From Triatoma infestans (lineage: Eukaryota; Arthropoda; Insecta; Hemiptera; Reduviidae), in contig JAAEAF010002578.1 of assembly GCA_011037195.1 (NCBI GenBank), positions 43,261-107,260 of the forward strand: 64,000 nucleotides of DNA, given 5' to 3'. The first letter of the stretch is position 1, and each line of letters starts with the position of its first letter. The notes under the pieces were generated by a model that was not told where the DNA came from, made no database searches, and was given only the letters and a program-made list of their open reading frames with translations. A program made the position numbers and the translations under genes. Shown piece by piece: positions 24,901 through 39,100 of this stretch.

Positions 24901-27900
24901 CTACCAACTCATCATCATCATCATCATCATCATGAGCTTAACAATCCATTACTGTATCCTGGCTGCCTCAAGAACCCAATTACCATTGCTCTCCTGATTA
25001 TTTGGTATTTATTTCCTTTTTACATGTCTGTGGTCATGGCTTCCGTAGCCTCTCAGTGCACTGCCGGCCTCCGGGCAGTGTTCTCTCGTTACAGAGAACA
25101 CTGTCCATCACCGGACGACAGTAAGCTGTAGAGGCTCCTAGGAAGAAAAAAAATCTAAGGACATCACATGTAATGTAATGCCTCAGCTTGTTGTTTGTTG
25201 TTCCATCTTTTTATTAGGGCACTTGGCCAACTTACTATACTAAACTTAGGATTTGATTTTTGCAAAATAAATGCAAAATGCATTTATCAAGTATAGGAAA
25301 TGTTGTTGTTAATTCACAATTATATTCAAATTCTAATTTTTAAAAATAAAATATTACATGTTTCAGGATTAGGTTATAACCAGATAAAGGATCAGCTGCC
25401 ACCTACAATTGAAGTAGCCTGTCATAATTCTAACATTAGTTGCACACTGTCTGGCCCAGCTGAAGATGTGGAACAGTATGTTAATAGCCTCAAAGAGAAA
25501 GGAATATTTGCTAAACTGGTTAACGTATCTAATATTTCCTATCACAGCAGATATATTAAACCTGCAGCACCTCTCCTACTCAAATATTTGCATCAGGTAT
25601 GTCCCTCTGTTTGGCATTTCGCTTCTACAAGGCCTTTAACAAGTTTCTAGATGCCTCTTTCAGAGAAACAATTCCATTAGTCAATCCCAGTCTTCCCAGT
25701 TATTCTACTTCTTCCTCACTCACTGCCTGGATCTCCTAATATTTTACTGGAACATTTCCTGTCGCGTATTTTTACGCGAATTGCTAACGGAGGAGACAAT
25801 AGTTGTGGGAGCTCCCCTTACTGTGTTTGAAATCTGACTGGTCACACGGTTGAGCCAGTCGTATTTTCTATTATTCTATTTATATGAAGATTCATTCTAT
25901 TTTTTATTCGGTTTATACTATATTACAATTGGTACCTTGCACAATATTGCATTGATTAAAGGATCATGTTGTCAAACCGCTGAGGTGATCTAGTCAGCAG
26001 CGCCGTTTGCATTTCTCGTTGGGTCTACCTCAGTGAGTCAGTTCCAAGTTTGCGTTTGTAATCCTAATTAGGTATTAGTCGTTCACCTGCCTGCTACTGA
26101 CCGTCGTTCACCTGCCATCTTGAAATCCACAACACATGGTTTCTAAAACCGGAACTCGATTATTTTTGCAACTCAAGCAACTAATTCATCCAATTGAATC
26201 TCATTTTGTTCTAGACATCTCGTCACAAGCACTTTCAAGAGGGATTATTACGATCTTCTCAATTAATTCTTTATCAGGTTGGGATTCCAAGGCTGGTGGT
26301 AAGAACAGTTATTTGGTCCTTTTCCATTTTAATTTCCTGCGATTATTATTATTACTATAACCAATATCTACTTTAACATTCTTGCTTCACTAGCTGAGGA
26401 TTTGGCAACCTTAAGGAAGCATTTTACAATATTACGCGTATTGTTGTGGTTATCAACTAAATTGGAGCGATTTAATTTTCATCACTGACAATTTCATGCA
26501 CATTGCAATTTATTATTTAATACCTTATATTAAATTCTTGAACTCATTTAAGGAACTAGTACCAGTCGAATCTGATAGCTGATTTACACAGCTTTTTACT
26601 CAACTGTGTAGCCAGTCAGATATAGCAACCTTACTTCATTTCTAGTGCACTGTGGATCTGTCACATCCATAGCTGGTCCTCCGTTGAATAGAAGCTGGCT
26701 CGCAGGGCTCGTTCTTGCATCCGTAGCTTCAGACGCCAGTACCTAGAATCTACATGTGAGCTACATCACTATCCAGGCCATTATCAGTGCGTTGCACATC
26801 AACGTTGCCCGCTGAAGACCAGGATTCGGGTTATCACTGTAATCTTTTACTTTTAGTGACGGAAATAAATGCAAGGTTCAATAGAAAACTTCAGAACTCA
26901 TTCTTATTACCCCGTCCACCTGAATCCCAATCTTTAGCAAGTGAAATAGTTCCCAGTAAATATTCCACATTTCCTCTTATCCTTTCGTTCTCTGTTGGTT
27001 ATTCCTTATGTTGTGATCTAGTTTATTCCATTGCTCCAATATGATTTTTCTTATTGAAAGATTCTAAAACTTATGTTTCACTTTACTTCGAAAATCTGAA
27101 AAGATCGTCATTCTTTCTCATGAAGTGATACAGTGAGTAAAAAAATAAAATAAACTGTACTATAACACATCCACATTCTTCTTAGCAATTTTTTAGTGGA
27201 ATATTTGAACTATGACTGAGGATATGTATGTATGTAGGTTTGTGGTTTTTGTGGAGTGCATATTGCATTAAGTTATATAATAATCAAATCAAATAAATTT
27301 TTATTCAAACTAAAACATAAATTAAAAAAGTCAAATTTACTATTTATTCAAAATACTATTTAATCCAAGTTGGAAAAAAATTCTAATAACAGTTTTGTTT
27401 TGACTCAGATAATACCAGAACCAAAGCAACGAACAAAACGTTGGATAAGCAGTTCCATTCCTGAATCCTCTTGGGATACTGATCTAGCAAAATTCAGTTC
27501 AGCTGAGTATCATACGAATAATCTATTGAATTCTGTATTGTTTGAAGAAGCTTCAGCTCATATTCCAGACAGAGCTATAGTTATTGAAATAGCTCCTCGT
27601 GGTCTTCTTCAAGCAATTGTTAAAAAATCACTCTCTAAATGTACTAACATATCGTTGGTTAATAATTCTGAGAATGGTAGTCTGGCATATTTATTTAGAG
27701 CCATTGGCAAGTATGTGATATTTTAATAGTTTAACTTCAAATATTATTTTGCAATAATATATGAAGTTAATAATAATTCTTTCATACAATCTTGTTATCT
27801 GTTTCTAGACTATATTTGGAAGGAATTAATGTTAATATAGATAATTTATATCCCAAAATTGAATTTCCATTATCTGGGCCTATACCTTCACTTGGTCCAC

Positions 27901-30900
27901 TATTAACTTGGGAGTCAGTCAAATCGTCAGTTGTGGAAAAATTTATTAATAAAGTAATTATTATTTATTATATATTATTATTAAAATTATAATAATAACA
28001 ATGATCTGCTGACTACAGTCAATTTTCAAGCCCATACACATAAAGAGTTGTTGCCAAAATTTTATGAGAGCTAAGAGTGTACGCCTAACTGTTCTACAAA
28101 TATAAACTTCAAAACCATGGAATCATAAAAAACCGTGAACGGTTTTTTTTTTTTTTAATCACTTAGCACGGAAAATAGTAATCATACTAACATTGATTAT
28201 TTTTAAGCATGAGGAAGCGGCTAGAACAAATAGATTGTATTGTAAAAATTTGATTTTAGATTAAACAATGCCAATCTGTGACAACGTTGATGATTTCTGA
28301 CAGAAATTTAGAGAAATACTATGGTCATAATATTAATGGAAAACAAGTTATACCTTCTGCCCTGTTATTAGTAAGTAAATATATATTTATATTCTTTTTG
28401 TGCTTAGTGTGGAAATAATTATCTAACTGAATTTGTATACAATATTTTCAAAAACATATTCATCATGTGTTGGAATTTTTGTAATATACAATTAAAATAT
28501 CAAAATAGATGTAAAAATATAAGAAAGTATAAGGTCAACCTCCAATCTTTATTATTCTTGCATTATATCTTATGAAAGTTACATCCTGAAATGCTCGCAT
28601 GCAATTACTTGGGGAGCAGCGATCCCACTGTGGGTTACCACAGCTCAGTACTCTATGCACTTAGTCAGAACAGTACACCGTACCCTTTACAGACAAGGAC
28701 AAACACAGTACACAAACTTGGGCCTCTGACCCCCCCCACCAGTATTTGGCATGCGCCAAGGGAGAAGGAAGGGAGTGGTAGCGTGCTGAACTTGTGGCAA
28801 AGACGCGGAGGTCCCGGGTTCGAATCCATCATGCTGCCCTTAGTTTTCTCTTTCTAGGAGTCTCTACAGCTCACTGTCCGGTGATGGGCAGTGTAGCTAG
28901 AGAACACTGATCTCAGGCCGGCAGTGCACTGAGAAGTCTCCGGGGGGGGGGGACACAATAGATAGGTACATATACATACAGACACATACACACACAGACC
29001 ATTTGCTAAAAACCACTTTTTTGGACACAGGGGACCTCAAAACGGATATTTCCTGTGAAACTCGATATCGAAAATTTGACACGATTACAATACTTCCTGT
29101 TACTTGGGAGTAAGAGAAAGTAAAAAAAAAAAAAAAAAAAATAGCCTCTATGTGTGTTGATAGTATTCGAAAATTAAAGAAAGGCGTTGGTGCCATTTTC
29201 GAGAGAATCGCAAAAACTGAAAAGAAAAAAAACTATTCATAAAATTGTTTTTGCGGGTGATGAATTTTGAACAAAACGTTCTTGTCGAAACCCATGATAG
29301 AACTTCTCCTTCATATACTCGTATAAGTACAGACATACATACATACATACATCACATACTCGTTTGTAGGGAAGATCTTGTAAAAAGGAAGTATGCAATT
29401 GTGTCACAAATTTCGATATCGAAATTTCACCGGAAATACATATTCTGAGGTCCCCCTGATACCAACAAAAGTAGTTTTGAGAAAATGGCATGTGTTTGTC
29501 TATGTGTATATTTGAACAGCATAGCTCAAAAATAGAAAAATCGTAGAAAGTTCATACTTGATATTCCGTTTAGGTATCTCCATGGGATTTCACAGTAAAG
29601 ATATCAAGTCAAAATTCTTGCTGAATTATTTTTTTTTCTTTTACTTTTTTGCGATTTTCTCGAAAATGTGTTACGTCTATAGTAAAGCCCTGTGGCTGCT
29701 CCGACAACTCAGTGAAGACGGTTGTTACCTGAGCACACTCAGACACAAATGGAGAAACCTTAAAGATAAAACAGAAATAAATATCCGTGCAACACAATAT
29801 GTTGGTAGTTTATTTACCAGGTTCTGAACACAAGATTACACACATCAAAATTACAAGCAATTAACAAATATATATATGAAGATATTAGTCAATCTGAAAT
29901 CACACTGAAATTATTTAATTAGCACACAGCACAAGAGAAAACAGAACAACACACACATGAGTTTTTTTCACACATGACTAAGATTACCGAAATGCTATCG
30001 ATCCTCTTCAATCTCTCTCAAAATCGATGTTTAATCATTTGTCTTTATTTGCAATAATATCAGCCGTTAACATTCGGCCATCCTACGGTGGGATTGACCT
30101 CAATCCCTGTGGGATATCATTATTCATAATCTTCAAGAAAGGCTGGCTTCTTCCGCTCCCTCTTCTTTCTTCCGCTCCTAAGTTGTGAATCCTCCTTTTT
30201 AGTGATGTGTTCTTCTGAATGTGATTCTCCACTAAGCTGCTCACGGTCGTCTTCTGAATCTGAAGAGTCTATCTCTTTTTCTTCTTCTCCTGACATAGGG
30301 GTCCACAATTTTAGATCGCTCACATGAGCCGAAGTAATATAATGCCTTCCTCCCTGGGGCTTGATATCGCTTACGGTATAAGAATCTCCTCCTCTTATAG
30401 TGTGATCACCATTAGTCCTCGGTATCTCGGTTGGGTTTTGGTGGGCTCCCCAGATTGAGTTTTAGCCGTTCTCAAGAACATAATGTCTCCGACTGCATAC
30501 TTCGTTGCTCGGTATATCTTTTTATCAAACCTCCTTTTCATCGTCAACTGTCCTTCCTTGATGCGGGACCTAGCCTCATCTTGGAGATCTTGGGGCGGCG
30601 TATAGTCCTGTTATAGAAACTGTCTTAGCTGGCCATCCAAATTATTCACTGACGGTTGATACCCATACAACATCTCAAACGGTGATCGGTTTGTTGTTTC
30701 GTTTACACTAAGATTCAGGGCTTGTTCGCACTTGGCTATATCACGATCCCAGTCTCTCTCGTCGTCTTTTAGTGTGGACGCGCTAATTACAGGCAGAACA
30801 GTTCTGTTGACTCTTTCAACTAATCCATTGGCTCAGGGATGTCTCACCGAAATTAAGTTATGTTTTATCCCTCTTTCCTTACAGAATTCTTGAAACTTTC

Positions 30901-33844
30901 TGCTTATAAACGTAGATCCTCTGTCAGTCACGATCATCTCGGGTAGTCCTCTCTCCTCCAACATGATTGCTAAATGCTTGAGCACAAGCCGGGTCGAGGT
31001 ATCCTTGACAGGACATAATTTAACAAACCTTGTTAAATTATCCGCAATCACCAGTAAGTGTTGGTTTCCTTTTGTACTTTTGATAAATGGACCCATGTGA
31101 TCTATGTGAACGGTAGCAAAAGGGCGTTTGCCGGGAGGGATCGGGTGCAACTCTCCTGGCTTTTTACCACTTGGAACCTTATTCAAAATACATGTAAACA
31201 TGAAGCAATATGTTTTCTAGCGTACCTCCTCATAGATGGGAACCAATAGTTTCTACTTATCGTGGACACTGTGCGGTCAACACCAAAGTGACCTGAGAGA
31301 TCATGAGAGTTAATCAAGAGGGTTTTTCTGAAACTGCCGGGCACCATGAACAAGTCTCTCCCCTTAACACTTTTATATAGGAGCCCATCTCTCAGTCTAA
31401 CATCTTTGGTAATCTGTTTTTCGCCCGCAGTTCTTGCTTCTTCAGGCTTTTCTAAGATCTTACGTAATAAATCCAGTTTCTCATCTTTTATTTGCCACAT
31501 TCGAACTTCATTCTCCACCGTAATCACAGTGTAAACACTTCCCGTGATCGGTTCTACCTCTGCATCATCTTGAGTAGTTGCGACAGCGCGGCTCAATGCA
31601 TCTATATGCTGCATCTTTTCACCAGGTCTGTGCTTGATATCCACAGCAAGAGTCACTTCCGCTTCCACATTGAGTTCCGTTTCCAAAATTGGTCTTGTGA
31701 GTCCCACGGACTTCACTGCATCTATAGCGCCTTCAGCGCACCTATTGTCCAGTATAGTTCCTGCGTCCATATCTTGCCGTTTATCTGTGTTATTCTCGAC
31801 TAAGATCTGATATTGTCTATTCCCAGCTGTTGCATCCACTAGATTAAAGCTTAATGGTGGTAGGGTTACAGTCTTTCTGACCGTCAGTTTCTCTATTGCT
31901 AATCCAGGCTCAATTTCAAGTTCTCTAAATGGGTCCTCGTCTCTATATCCTATTTTTAAAGTTTCATCCACGCTACAATAAGCAATATGGGGTTGATCTA
32001 TCCAGCTTCGTCCAATTATTAAATCGTATACTTGAACATCATCTGGTACAGCCATCACTCGTATTTCTGTTCCAATTACCCCATCAATGGACAGTGTCAG
32101 TTGAGCCACTTCCTCTACCTTGACAGGTTGCTTCTCTTGTCCAAAACCCGTTAATATCACATTCGCAGGAATTAAATGTAATCCAAATGTCGTGGCAGCA
32201 GATTTCCTCAACGTACATTCTCCGGCACCAGAATCGAACAACCCATGCACTGAATGAACGCCGTTGATTTCTACTCTTTTAATGTATTTTGTCACCTCAG
32301 GTTGGAAATAGCTGCTTACTATGCCTATTCTTGACTTATCCATTGCTTGTTCCCCTTTCTTCTTCTTAGTGCATTCCCTAGAAGTATGGTTGGTCTGCCC
32401 ACATGTCCAACATTCTCTAGCTGGTTTTGCATCAGGACATTCACGAGATATATGTCCTTCTGTCCTACAAGTAAAGCACCTCAAAATTCCCCTCTCCCGA
32501 TCTGAACTTCTGTTCACTTGTATTAATTTGTTTTTACTTTCAGTGCACGATGTGGATCCTTGCCCAAGTCCCTTTGTCACTGACCTTCCGGATTTCTTTC
32601 TTTCTCCTATATGTTCATGAGATCTTTCCTTCTTCATTGGGTGCTGGTCCTTATGTATTCTTCCTTTACTAATTCTTTCTGAACGTGCTCTGTTTACGCT
32701 TTCATAAGCTATGATTGAGTCATGCAGTTCATCTTCATCATGATGAGTTATCCCTAAGAGGTGGTCGCACAACTCTCTCGACCAAAGACCCTCTAACACC
32801 TGCATCTTGAGAGCTTAGAAGTCCAGCTTTAAAACCTTACACATTCTCACTTTTTCCTGGAAGTAATCTTCCACATCTTCCGTCCGACTTTGCACTCTCT
32901 CCAGCATCTCTTTCCACTGCTCTCCTATGGCTTTCACACCTAAATAAGTTCTGTTAAACTGCTTTTCAAATTCATCCCAAGTTGAGATATCTCGAGAAAT
33001 AAACCAATTTCTCGCCGGCCCCACGAAGCTACCACGCGCTGCTTCCAATTTAAAAGAGTCTGGCCAACCATGTATTTTCGCCAAACTGTTCAGACTCCTT
33101 AACCAAGATAAAGCATCATGCCTTGGTTCTTTACCTGTGAAGTCTTTAATATTTCTATAGAAATCAGGCATAATTTTGAACTCTCTATTAGTACCTCTTG
33201 TAGTTAGGGCCTCTATTAACTTTTCGTTTTGTTTTAAGCACTAATTAAAATATCTTGTGATTTCTCACCTGGTACATTTCCGGTATAATCATCTTTCTCG
33301 TCATTCTCAGAATACTCCTCCTCAGACAGTACGCAATTCTTCTGTCTCTGGGCCAAACTGGTCAAATCACATAGGCTCTTAACAATTATATTTGCCATAT
33401 CATATGCAGATTCTGCTCCAGGCAACATCAGTAACCCTCGAATTAAACTAAGTTCATCTGTGGTGAAAGTTTCAGCAACTTCTTTGACCTTACTCGATAT
33501 TTCAGTGTCTTCTTCGAAAGTGAAACCTTCCCACTCGCGAAGTCTCCTTCTATTTTTGCGGTCTCCTTCACTACCAAAAGCCAGTTTGTGAAAGACCTTT
33601 ATATCTTTGAATGGTGACAATTTTATTGCCTCATCCACCCACTTTATTTCGCCTAAAGTTGTCATGACAAAGTATAAAACTACTATTATCCCACTTCTGA
33701 ATTTTTGTTACCTGAGCACACTCAGACACAAATGGAGAAACCTTAAAGATAAACAGAAATAAATATCCGTGCAACACAATATGTTGGTAGTTTATTTACC
33801 AGATTCTGAACACAAGATTACACACATCAAAATTTAAAGCAATT

Positions 33845-33880
<36 letters not shown>

Positions 33881-36159
33881 CGCAAATGAAGATATTAGTC
33901 AATCTGAAATCACACTGAAATTATTTAATTAGCACACAGCACAAGAGAAAACAGAACAACACACACATGAGTTTTTTTCACACATGACTAAGATTACCGA
34001 AATGCTATCGATCCTCTTCAATCTCTCTCAAAATCGATGTTTAATCATTTGTCTTTATTTGCAATAATATCAGCCGTTAACACGGTGGGGTTCGGATAAG
34101 CAACAACAACAAAAAAACAGATGTTTGTTTTCAGAATTATTCTCTAACCCTCACAATAAAAACCTGTTCAAATATTTTATAGTTAATTCTAAATAAAAAT
34201 ACACCAAATATACATACATTCGTAACAAATAAGTTATTAAAGAACTTATTATTAGATTAAAAACAACTTTAAAGTATAGCTAACAGTAACAATCACTCAC
34301 CCCTGCGGGTTTAATTATTATTGTTCAGAAATGTCTAAATAGAACAAACTCAAACTCATAACACAACCTCTCTCGTCTCTCTGTGTAAGTGATCTCAAAA
34401 CATGCCCACGTGATTTTTTTAAACGCGCTTCAATTAGTTACCAGGTGATTTAATTCAACTTGTATTTGAAAATTGGGTGGGTAGTTCTTCCATCTGTCCA
34501 GAGATGCCGCTGGCCTACTTTCCTTCTAACAAATGGCGCCCACCTTTTCTTTGAACTTATTAGATCACCTACTGAGATAAAAATCTACGTTTATTTACAA
34601 CATTTCTCCGAAGAACTCATTTAAGGGTTGGGGTAAGGTTTTTTTTCTTCTAAAGTGCTATTTCAATTTATTACACAATAATATCATCTTCATTATTATT
34701 CACAAAAAGGGGAGGGAAGTAAACCCTACGCTATCCAAAGCCCCCTAGGGCCCATATAGCTACCCCTAAAGAATACCTACCACTGGGACTAGAACAAAAA
34801 TCCAGGCCCAGGTTCCAACCATCTAAGTTTCCCACAGACCGAAAAATCGGACCAAAACCTTAAAAGGACACAGCTTAAGATCCTCTACCGATATGCTACT
34901 CCGGCCGAAGGTCCTAAACCTAATCTCCTCACAACCCAAACAATTCGTCATCAGATGCATGGGTTTTTCCTCCTCAGTCTCACAAACTCTACAAAAGGGG
35001 TCAGGCACGAGTCCCATTATATAGAGATGTCTCCTTAAACCACAATGCCCAGTGAGGAATCCAACCAGATGTCTGAGGGAGGTCCGTGAAAGACATCGGA
35101 CCCCGCTACTCAAAGCTCCGTCCGGGCCCCCAATGAGCATTTTAGACTGCCGACAACCCACTGCACTCATCCATAAGGATGAGTGCTGTGAGGTCATCCA
35201 CGTCTGAAAGCCCGACAAACATGTGCCAGAAGATACACCAACAGCAGGCTCTGGACCAATGAAAGGGAGGTAATATCATCTTAATAATATTAATTACAAT
35301 TTAATAGGTTGTTGTAATTCCGAGTTTGAAGAAAATCAGAGGACCGGAAATGCGTTTTTACTGATATTTATTTCTTCCGTTTTCTGCTTCTTATTCTCTA
35401 AAACGGCTCCAACAATTTTCTTTAAAGTATGGAGGTTACACATGGAGGTATGGAGTACACATCTAAAGAGCTACAAAACTTTTATTTGAAACATTTCTCC
35501 GGGAAAATTCATTTAAGGGAACTTTTGGGGTAGGGATAGGGTTCTGTTTTGCCTCTAAATTGCTATCTTAGTTGATTATAAAATTCTGCCGGGGCGGGTG
35601 TTGGTGTAGTGGTAATGAGCATGGACTTGTAAGTGGGAGGACCCCAGTTCGAGTCCCGCGTATATTGCTAAATTTTATATTGGTATGAAAATGTTAACAG
35701 TAAAGAAGGTGCTTCCGCCCCCGTCCACGACAGGGGGCGGAACGTTAAGCCCGCCTTAAAAAATAGGCATTACTTTACTTTAAAATTCTGCCACTTCAAC
35801 AAGATTAATTAGAAATAAATAGACGGCTAAAATACTGAGTATCAAGAAAATTAGTAAACTCAAAATGCAGTTTTACTGAACAGTTTTTCCAGTATTTCCG
35901 ATTTTCTCCATAAAAACACCGGCAAATTTCATTAAATTTGGTATAGTTATTATAAAAATTTGACAATGACTATTTTGTAAACTGCTGTAAGAGAAAGTTG
36001 TGAGAGTGTTTCAAAACATAGATTTTTTTACTTAACTTTCCAAAGTTAACGCTTTTTACGAATATCCTGTAAAGTAACTTTTTTGCCTCAAATTAGTAAA
36101 TAAAAACATGATGGACTGAGAACTACCCACACATACAAAAAAATCTTAGTTTTTGCGCC

Positions 36160-36199
<40 letters not shown>

Positions 36200-39100
36200 A
36201 CACAAAAGTATATGTGTATATATAAAAAAAGAATTATAGCATATATATTGAAACGTTTTGCCAACTAGTTGCTAAATGGGTTCGGTTTAGATAAAACACA
36301 CTAAACTCCTAACAATACCAATTTATTGTTCACACAATAAATTACAAATAAAACACTTCAATATACTGTATGAACTAACAAAAGTTCTCTCAGTTCACTT
36401 TTTATTCACTTTTAACAAGCGCGCACTCCATTTGTAACAAGACTCACTGACTCGAGCTGTTCTTCTCCTATTTATAAGTCTGGAGAAGGTTCTGGAAATC
36501 ACTAGATTCTTCTAGGTCGTGGAAGACCGCACTAGAAGGATCTAGAAGTGCCTCGCTAGCGCTTCCAGCGGCCACGAGAAGAACTTGAGGTGCTTGCTTC
36601 TTCCCCTAGATGGCACAATGGCTGCGTTACAATATAATAAAGATAGCATATAATATAATATATATATAGGCACACATTATTATATATATATACTATAAAT
36701 TCTTACTCCTAGTAAGAGGAAGTATTGTAATCGTGACAAATTTTCGATATCGAGTTTTCACCGGAAATATGCGTTTTGAGATTCCCTGAGTCCAAAAAAA
36801 GTGGTTTTTAGCAAATGTCTGTGTCATCTGGTATTTTATCCGTCCTAGCATGCATATTTATGTTCTTCCTGATCGGTTTCGGATTTTCATCAATCGTCAG
36901 AGCAAATTAACCAAGTTCGTGTAGAGAGTTCACTTCAACGTAATGTTTCTGTTACTTCTTACTCACACTTGTTGGTTGTATATAATTATGTGGGGAGGTT
37001 ATAAGGTTATGTTACTATGTGTATGTGATTAATGGCAAAATGGAATTATTGTAAGTTATGAGTAGACATTAGAAAAATAGTGTATAATAAATTTGTTTAC
37101 TGTTTTGCAGAATACTTCATAACTAAATTTTTAATAGTGTTGTAAAGTATGCTCAGTGTCTTATCAAGTTATTTTTATTAGGGGCGGAGGGCGATAAGTT
37201 ATTTCAGGAGTATACTGTACTAATAGGAATAGATAAGGTTTGAAGAAAGGCAATATAAAATGTATGGACAGTCAAAAGCTTGTACAAGTAATACATAAAT
37301 GTGAAATACAAGCAGGGTTAATACAAAAAATTATGTAAGTAAATTGATATGAAAGAAGTGGCAGCAAACGGCAAATTGGAGAAGAGTTAAAATAAATATT
37401 AGAGGAAATCAAATGTATTCGTTTTTATTTATCATGCTTGTTTTTAAATGATATTAATTTATGTTTAAATTATAGTAAGAATATGTTTAGAGAGATAAGG
37501 TGACATTTGTTAAGAATAGGGCACGGTAGGAGAATTTAAAAGCATCATATATCAAACTGTAGAAATTGTTGACCGGAAATTGTAGATTGTATTTGTACAG
37601 ATCATGCAAATAATCTGTATTTTAATCAGGGAAATAAGAAAATTTGGTTCCACAGGTTAGAATTTAATAAGAGGTTCATGCATCATGCAATTTTTTTTTT
37701 TTTTAAATGTGTGGGTGGGTATGTGTATATATATATACATATGCATAGATATGTGTTGTATACTAGTTGTTGGTATGTTTGTAATATTGTTAGGTGTGGG
37801 GAATGACCTTAAAGAGTGTGTCTGAATTATAGTTTGTTTGGTCATTCATTATGTTTTTGTGGATAGTCTTGTGTTTGTATATTTCTATTTTTTCTAGAAT
37901 GTCCATTCGTCTTCCTTTTGTGCCTTGGTGCAATAGGACCATTGTTTTGTCTATACTATGTGGTTCGTGGTTGTTCTTTGTAAGGTGGTTAGCATAAGTG
38001 GAGTCGGTTTTGTTGTATTTGTATGAGCGTATGTGTTCTTTGTGCCTGTCTTTGAGGCGTCTTCCGGTCTGGCCTATGTACGTGCAATTGCATTCGGGGC
38101 AAGAGAGTTTGTAAACCCCACTTTTGTCATATAGGTTGGTTGTTTCAGTATATGTGCATATTTTACCCACCCACACATTTAAAAAAAAAAAAATTGCATG
38201 ATGCATGAACCTCTTTTACTGAACAATTTTTTCAGTTTTCGACGAATTTCATTAAATTTGGTACACAAACTATAGAATTTGTCAATTATAATTTTGAGAA
38301 CTGGAGTAAGAGAAAGTGTGTGAGTGTTTCAAACCAGATTTTGTTGTTTTTTTTAGTAAAGGAGATTTTCACCAATACGCTAATTCAGTAAGACCTGATT
38401 TTGATAGGATCATTATACTTAGTCAAAGTTAATACGTAGGCTATTTCTTTATTATTTTTATAATAATAGGTTATTTCACAGGTTGAAATAAAATAAAAAA
38501 AATATATAATGTTATTATTAATTATGTTAATTATTACTTTCAGAATATAGCGCTAGATAAATTCAAAAAATTGAAGGAAGCACCCGCCAATCACAATTCA
38601 ATAGTAATTGAAAATATATTTTTTAAAGAGCAACTTGAGGTTTTGGATAATCGTAAGTAAAATATTAATTTAATACATTTTTTATTATTTTTTTTAATCA
38701 ACTATATAAATTTATTAATTATAATGTATTTTAGTAAATTCAGAATTATGCTGGGAAATACAAAATGGTACTGGAGAATTTGACATAGCTCTAAATACAC
38801 GGGCCATAGCTTTTGGTCAAATAAATTATCTAGAATATGATAATAATTTATTACTGGAATCAAAAGAAAATAATATATTCGAAGAGCCTTTACTGGAGAT
38901 GAATCACGATGAGATTTACAAATATTTTGATGAATTTTCTGTAAAATTTAATGATAATTTTAAATCAATACAAAAAGTTTGTTTCAATGAAATTGGTAAT
39001 TAAATATTAATGTAATTTCTGTTCTAAATAAATTCTTTTTTTATTAAAATCTAATAATTTTTTTTTTTTGTAACATTTAGAGATAAACGCTGTTATTCAT

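Larger units (their letters stand above)
29723..34082 (-). mobile_element. Ty3/gypsy LTR retrotransposon with 4-bp target duplication
   Basis: LTRs of 350 bp (29723-30072) and 377 bp (33706-34082) begin TGTTA and end TAACA. CGGT stands directly before the left LTR and directly after the right one, a 4-bp target duplication. On the minus strand the order is gag, zinc knuckles, protease, RNase H end, integrase. The LTRs are very similar apart from a (TA)n expansion and a short extra block in the right one, so insertion is fairly recent. The reverse transcriptase is missing by an in-frame deletion, so the copy cannot move by itself. Confidence 0.93.

Noticed and set aside
31183..32805. The 540-codon minus-strand frame as a domesticated host gene.
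   Set aside because: It lies between matching LTRs with a target duplication and continues into gag and integrase pieces of the same element, so it is ordinary retroelement sequence.
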